A DNA stretch of 64,000 bases, taken from positions 248,001 to 312,000 of the forward strand of contig CAOLHI010000925.1 in assembly GCA_948474755.1 (NCBI GenBank), given 5' to 3'. Source of the DNA: Ctenosaura bakeri. Taxonomy: Eukaryota > Chordata > Lepidosauria > Squamata > Iguanidae. The translations under genes were made by a program, and so were the position numbers. Shown here piece by piece: positions 58,318 to 64,000 of this stretch (position 1 is the stretch's first letter; each line of letters begins with the position of its first letter). The notes below the pieces were generated by a model that saw only the letters and a list, made by a program, of their open reading frames with translations, was not told where the DNA came from and made no database searches.

Positions 58318-58975
58318 TTGGCTTTCCACATTCATGGGGGTTAGGGATGCAGGACCCTCACAGAAGTAGAAAACTCACTAATATCGGTCAGCCTTCCAAA
58401 CATTTCCGCACTAGGCTGTTATAGCGCTATTATTCCACTTGCAACATCCTATGGAATACTGGGGTTTGCAGTTTTGGGAGGGATCAGGTGGCCCCTCCTG
58501 AAACTACAAACCCCAGGATTCCATAGGATGTTGCAAGTGGAATAATAGTGCTATAACAGTCTAGTGTGGAAATGGCCTAAGTTTAATACATACAAGAAAG
58601 TACAATCCATGGATTCAACCCACCATACAGTACACAATATATTTGAATCCATGGTAGGGAGCATGTCAGCCACCCAGTTCTCCCTTTGAGGCAGCAGGGT
58701 TCCTTTGCAAGGCAGAAACAAGTGGCTGTGTGGGAGATGTGCTGCCTCTGCTCCTGCTGTATACCATTTTTAATAGGGACTTACAAACCTCACCTTGTAT
58801 TTCAGTCTCTTGCAATCTCTCTCAGTCTCATGAGGCTTGCAAGGAGACTGAAAACACAAGAGTTGTACATCCCTTTCAGAAATGGCAAAGGACAGCAGCA
58901 GAAGTGGCAGCAAATAATCCATGGCTAATCAAATCCATGCATGTTAAATCTTTGGACGTGGAAGGCTGACTGTAA
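58318..58975. mobile_element. Family G MITE, copy 2, with nested family E copy
   Basis: Left end 'ttggctttccacattcatgg' and right end 'ggacgtggaaggctgactgt' are inverted. A family E MITE occupies 58398-58576. Confidence 0.6.
58398..58576. mobile_element. Foldback Harbinger-type MITE (family E), nested
   Basis: 'catttccgcactaggctgtt' and 'cacttgcaacatcctatgga' at the left are mirrored at the right, ending GTGTGGAAATGGCC. The outermost left bases are decayed, so the TSD is unclear. Confidence 0.8.
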
Positions 58976-59744
58976 CTGTTTTCTCTCACAGTTCTCACAA
59001 TTCACAGATGGATATTTCAGGTGCCTGAATACCAGCAATCAATCTAACATCTTATTTTTTTTCTCTTCAAAGATTCCCCTCTCAGTTTAGTGGTCATGTC
59101 TGTGGGAGGGGAGCTGGTACAAATTACTTGGCCCAATGACCCAGAATGGTCCTGAGACCTGAGTAAATTGTATATGTTTTTGTCTTTGAGGCAGTGCAAA
59201 TCTTACATTTTTTGATGCAGTGCAAGTAGGAACAGTTGGCACCCGCTACATTCAAGAGAGACTGACTCAAAACACTTGATATGAAGCAAAATGCCCTTTA
59301 AATTACACACCAAATGCTGTGGAGATTCACCTGTTGTGTGGGCAGCTGGAGCATTTTCTTCCTGCTTTCAGCTCTACAGGCCCCAATGACGGAGGCAAAT
59401 AACGTGTGAGGCAAGTCTATATAAAGCCTGCCTCAACTCTTGTGAGAGGAGGTTTTCTCATGAGTTCTGGGCTCTTGTGAGATTTCTGATCTCCTAGAAG
59501 CACAGAATTTTTGTGAGAGATGTTCCCCTCATCTGTCTAGAGGCAGGCTTTCTGTAGGTCTGCCTCATCTGTACTTGCCAGTCTTGAACTGTCTTGTATT
59601 GCTGTTGCGGGGGCGAGGGGAGGGAAACCTGGTAACTGTAGTTGGGAAAGGGCCTGAATTTTTTTCCACTGGGCCCCAAACTCACTTTTAATGGCCTTGT
59701 GGGTGGTTGTGTATGCTGTTTTAGTGGAGGACTGTCTCATATCC
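58976..59744. other. Intergenic, no gene recognised
   Basis: No gene or repeat identified. Confidence 0.4.
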
Positions 59745-60072
59745 TACCCTATTTCAACAGATGAAAACCAGGGCACATGTAGCCAAGGAACATCAGAGTG
59801 TGGCCAAGATGGCAAACATTATTAACAGAGAAGAACAGACAAGGTAGGAGAGGCTGCTGGAGTTTTCTTTTGCCTATTGAGAAGGGCAAAATTCTCTTTC
59901 TCTTCCCTCCTCCTGCTGAGTTAAGTGAGTGCAAACTACTTTTGCACTTTGAACTTAGTTTGCAGCAAATGAGGACAACAGAGAAAGTGGGAGGAGGAGA
60001 GTAGAACTGGGACATTTTAAAAACAGTTGAAAAATTGGGAGGACAGAGGATTAATCAGGACTGCTCTGTCAT
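59745..60072 (+). repeat. Unclassified dispersed repeat, copy 2
   Basis: Matches 44350-44695 over about 300 bp ('catcagagtgtggccaag', 'gagaagggcaaaattct', 'aactgggacattttaaaaac', 'ggacagaggattaatcagga'). Copy 1 differs by small indels, including an A/T-rich expansion near 44410. Confidence 0.7.
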
Positions 60073-60752
60073 ATGGGGACAGTTAGAAATATGCTGTCTT
60101 CTGTTTGAAGGGCTTTCAGAAGACTGTTTGAAAGACTGTCCAGTCCAAGTCCTTAAGGAGAAAGAACAGCAGAGCCTTGATGTTACCCATCAACAGTAAG
60201 CATCTGGAAAGTAGACTATGTGCACAGGTCATTTGGTCACAGTGAGATGTCCATCTATTTAAATTATAGTGAATATTTCTAAATTATAGGCTGAGAGCCT
60301 ACTTTGGGGTTGTGTAGTATAATCTTCTGCATGTGGACTTGCACATAGATTGTGCTTGGCACCCCTTGTGTTAAATGGTGAAATTGTACAACTGATTGTG
60401 AACCCCAATGTGCCACAGAAGGTATCCACATTGGCATGCACATCTGCATGCAAAAGGGCATCACATGTGCAACTCTGAATCCAGATGTTCTGCATTGGAC
60501 AAAAATGTCCAACTGCTTCTGTATGGGAACTTCCACATGCATAGGACACTAACAAGAATATGGTCAAAGCACATATTTTTAAATGTGATGATTTTATGGA
60601 ACCCTGTGCCCTTTTTGTCCTCTTTCTTTTGGGAAATGCAAAAGTGACCATCCTATCACCTTCCCAAAGAATAGTATTCTGTTTCATTCAAATGCAAGAA
60701 TAGCAAGATATCCTATCATTCTAGCCAACACATTTTATAATATATGCAATGG

Positions 60753-60758
60753 TTTATT
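60753..60758 (-). terminator. Candidate poly(A) signal for SLC5A7
   Basis: AATAAA on the minus strand about 175 nt past the SLC5A7 stop codon. The mammalian gene has a long 3' UTR, so this may be a proximal site only. Confidence 0.35.
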
Positions 60759-60933
60759 CCACAGACTATTCCTGCCCCTAGAAATGAACTAAGAGAATTG
60801 TGCTGTGGACTTTCTTGTTTACTCCCTCCTTCATTTTCCCCCTCAATTTAAATGCCTCTGATCTCCCTTTGTGGCATACCCTGTTGCATTATTGGGGATG
60901 TGGAAGCAGTGCATCTCTTCATCTGGGTTGCCG

Positions 60934-61554
60934 TCACTTATCTTCTGCAATGGATACCTCTGGGCTTGAATCAATATCACTGAAGGTCTCTTTATTAGTG
61001 AAGGTGGAGCTCAGAGTCAAACTGTGTCGTGGGTTTACAGGTGTGAGCTCACTGAGAACAATGTTATCACTTTTCACAAGAGTTGCCTTGTCCATGTTCT
61101 CTTTGCTGTACTTTGCAACTACGGCATCTAGGAAGTCTAACTTTGGTGGCAAAGTGCTACTTTCAAACAAGTATTTTGCTAGATAAGATACTCCAATGTT
61201 AGCGAAGAAGGAGGTGAGCATGGCTAATGTCTTAAAAGGGAATCTTTGAATGTAAATGTCATCATCTTTATACCAACCAGGATAGAAAATCAAGGGTTGC
61301 AAGTGCAGATATGGTTCTCCTCCGGTAATTCGGAGTAGAAGGCCAAGCAAATATCCAACAATGGCACCGTAAGTGTTAGTTCCTTTGATAAAGAGGACGC
61401 ACAGAAGCTGGGGGAAGATGATGATATACACAAGGTCAGAGCTGAGGTACCAGAGTCCATAGATAGATTGAGTTAGCAGAGCCATTGCTGTTGCTAGTGC
61501 TCCAAACACGAAAATGGTAATCCTCATGACCCAACAAAGTTCTTTGTCTGATGC
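60934..61554 (-). CDS. SLC5A7: SLC5A7 (high-affinity choline transporter CHT1), last coding exon
   Basis: Sodium-coupled choline transporter that supplies choline for acetylcholine synthesis at cholinergic terminals. The exon opens after a TGCCTGTAA-type acceptor (TTACAG|GCATCAGAC on the minus strand) with [19 protein letters not shown] and holds the last transmembrane helices ([60 protein letters not shown]). A cytosolic tail follows with the family's dileucine-like endocytosis site (here DKATLV). The tail motif LSSTFTNKE is conserved. It ends ...SIAEDK at a TGA (60934-60936), about two residues shorter than the human tail as I recall it. No disruption. The 5' exons lie to the right. Confidence 0.96.
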   Translation of the reverse strand, partial: ASDKELCWVMRITIFVFGALATAMALLTQSIYGLWYLSSDLVYIIIFPQLLCVLFIKGTNTYGAIVGYLLGLLLRITGGEPYLHLQPLIFYPGWYKDDDIYIQRFPFKTLAMLTSFFANIGVSYLAKYLFESSTLPPKLDFLDAVVAKYSKENMDKATLVKSDNIVLSELTPVNPRHSLTLSSTFTNKETFSDIDSSPEVSIAEDK

Positions 61555-63164
<1,610 letters not shown>

Positions 63165-63257
63165 TTATGGGTTCTGTTCAAAAGGAAATTCAAACACTAA
63201 AATCATCCTACATTCTGAAACCTGCATAAGGTATACTAATTGAACACATGTACATGT

Positions 63258-63430
63258 GGGTGGAGCCTGGATGAATACCGAAGAAACCTGGGTTCAAATT
63301 CCTTCTCATGGAGTGACTTTGGGCACTTAACCTCTGACCAGTCTCAAAGGATTGTTGTGAGGATAAACTGAGGCAGGGAGACAATCATGCTCACTGCCTT
63401 GAAGTCCTTGGAGGGAAATTAATTAATTCA
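63258..63430 (+). mobile_element. tRNA-derived SINE with L2-like tail
   Basis: 'acctgggttcaaattccttc' gives a B-box-like GGGTTCAAATTCC. 'tgactttgggcacttaacct', 'aggattgttgtgaggataaa' and 'ccttgaagtccttggaggga' follow the reptile/mammal MIR-type plan. It lies in the SLC5A7 intron upstream of the penultimate exon, antisense to the gene. Confidence 0.65.
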
Positions 63431-63559
63431 GCCATCCACATTTAGGGGTGCAGGACTGCCAAGAAGGTAGAAAAATATCAAATATCAAAATGTGTACATG
63501 TGTTTGTGGGAATGGGGCCAAGGCATCATGGGAGAACAGGCACTCAGGCTCCAAACAAT

Positions 63560-64000
63560 GGCCATTTTCACATGGGGTAATAAAAACGGTGCAGTGCGTC
63601 CTCCACGGAGGACGTCTGCACCTTGGAGTGGACTGGGTCTGGACTACTTACCATAGATCCGCACCTCAGTCCACTCCAGAATGACCCCAAGTGGTCCTCC
63701 AGAGTGCTTTTGAATGACCTGACTTTTCCGGTCTTTCAAAAGCACGGAGCACGCCACTGTGAGCCTGCTCCCTTGTGCAGATTCGCAGGCTTGCACCAAT
63801 GAGAGCCTGCGATCTGCCGAGGGTGGGCTTTAGGCTGGTGAGTTTCCCTGGTTGGTCAAGACCTGTGACCAACCGGATGCTGCCATTTTGGATGCTGGAA
63901 CAGTGCAGAGTGATGACCACGCACTGCTCCTCCTCACCCCGGACCGGACTGGACCACCAGAAGATCCGGTTAGTAGAGGGGCGGGGCAATTTCCTCGCCC
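63560..64000 (+). mobile_element. Harbinger-type non-autonomous element, family C, copy 3 (runs off the window)
   Basis: Starts GGCCATTTTCACATGGGG and carries the family's left hairpin ('ggtgcagtgcgtcctccacg' / 'gaggacgtctgcacc') and 'gccattttggatgct' motif. It resembles 38590-39077 throughout; the right end is beyond 64000. Sits in an SLC5A7 intron. Confidence 0.85.

Overview
The window reads as a stretch of a squamate reptile (lizard or snake) nuclear genome. The clues are vertebrate-style split exons of the choline transporter SLC5A7 and a repeat set typical of squamates: CR1 and L2 LINE ends, tRNA-derived and 5S-rRNA-derived SINEs, hAT elements including a SPIN-type copy, and many Harbinger-type MITEs. 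There are no bacterial-style operons. The species cannot be fixed from sequence alone.

Layout. The only recognisable host gene is SLC5A7 on the minus strand. Its penultimate coding exon (62922-63139) and last coding exon (60934-61554) lie at the right edge, so the gene continues past position 64000. The roughly 60 kb to its left is 3' intergenic DNA. I found no other host exons there, only layered transposable elements: CR1 copies at 2448, 8795, 10895 and 19455-24000; solo LTRs at 5616-6140 (5-bp TSD, inside a SINE) and 26871-27228 (4-bp TSD); hAT elements at 26139, 41432 (SPIN-type) and 46091, each with 8-bp TSDs; and at least five families of short elements with GGCC(C/A)TTTY.GCA-type ends and 3-bp TSDs.

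The centrepiece is a GC-rich element of about 8 kb at 28579-36624, a Harbinger (PIF/Harbinger) transposon. It carries three genes rather than the usual two: a two-exon DDE transposase (+), a three-exon Myb/SANT-like protein (-), and a seven-exon trihelix/Myb-like protein (+). Splice sites, phases and poly(A) signals can be read for all three. Each gene has only one or two small lesions, so this is a recently functional but now dead copy. Its termini and ATTAGCAC/GTTAGCAC-type subterminal motifs resemble the ends of the MITEs scattered through the window. That suggests, without proving it, that this system or close relatives mobilised them.
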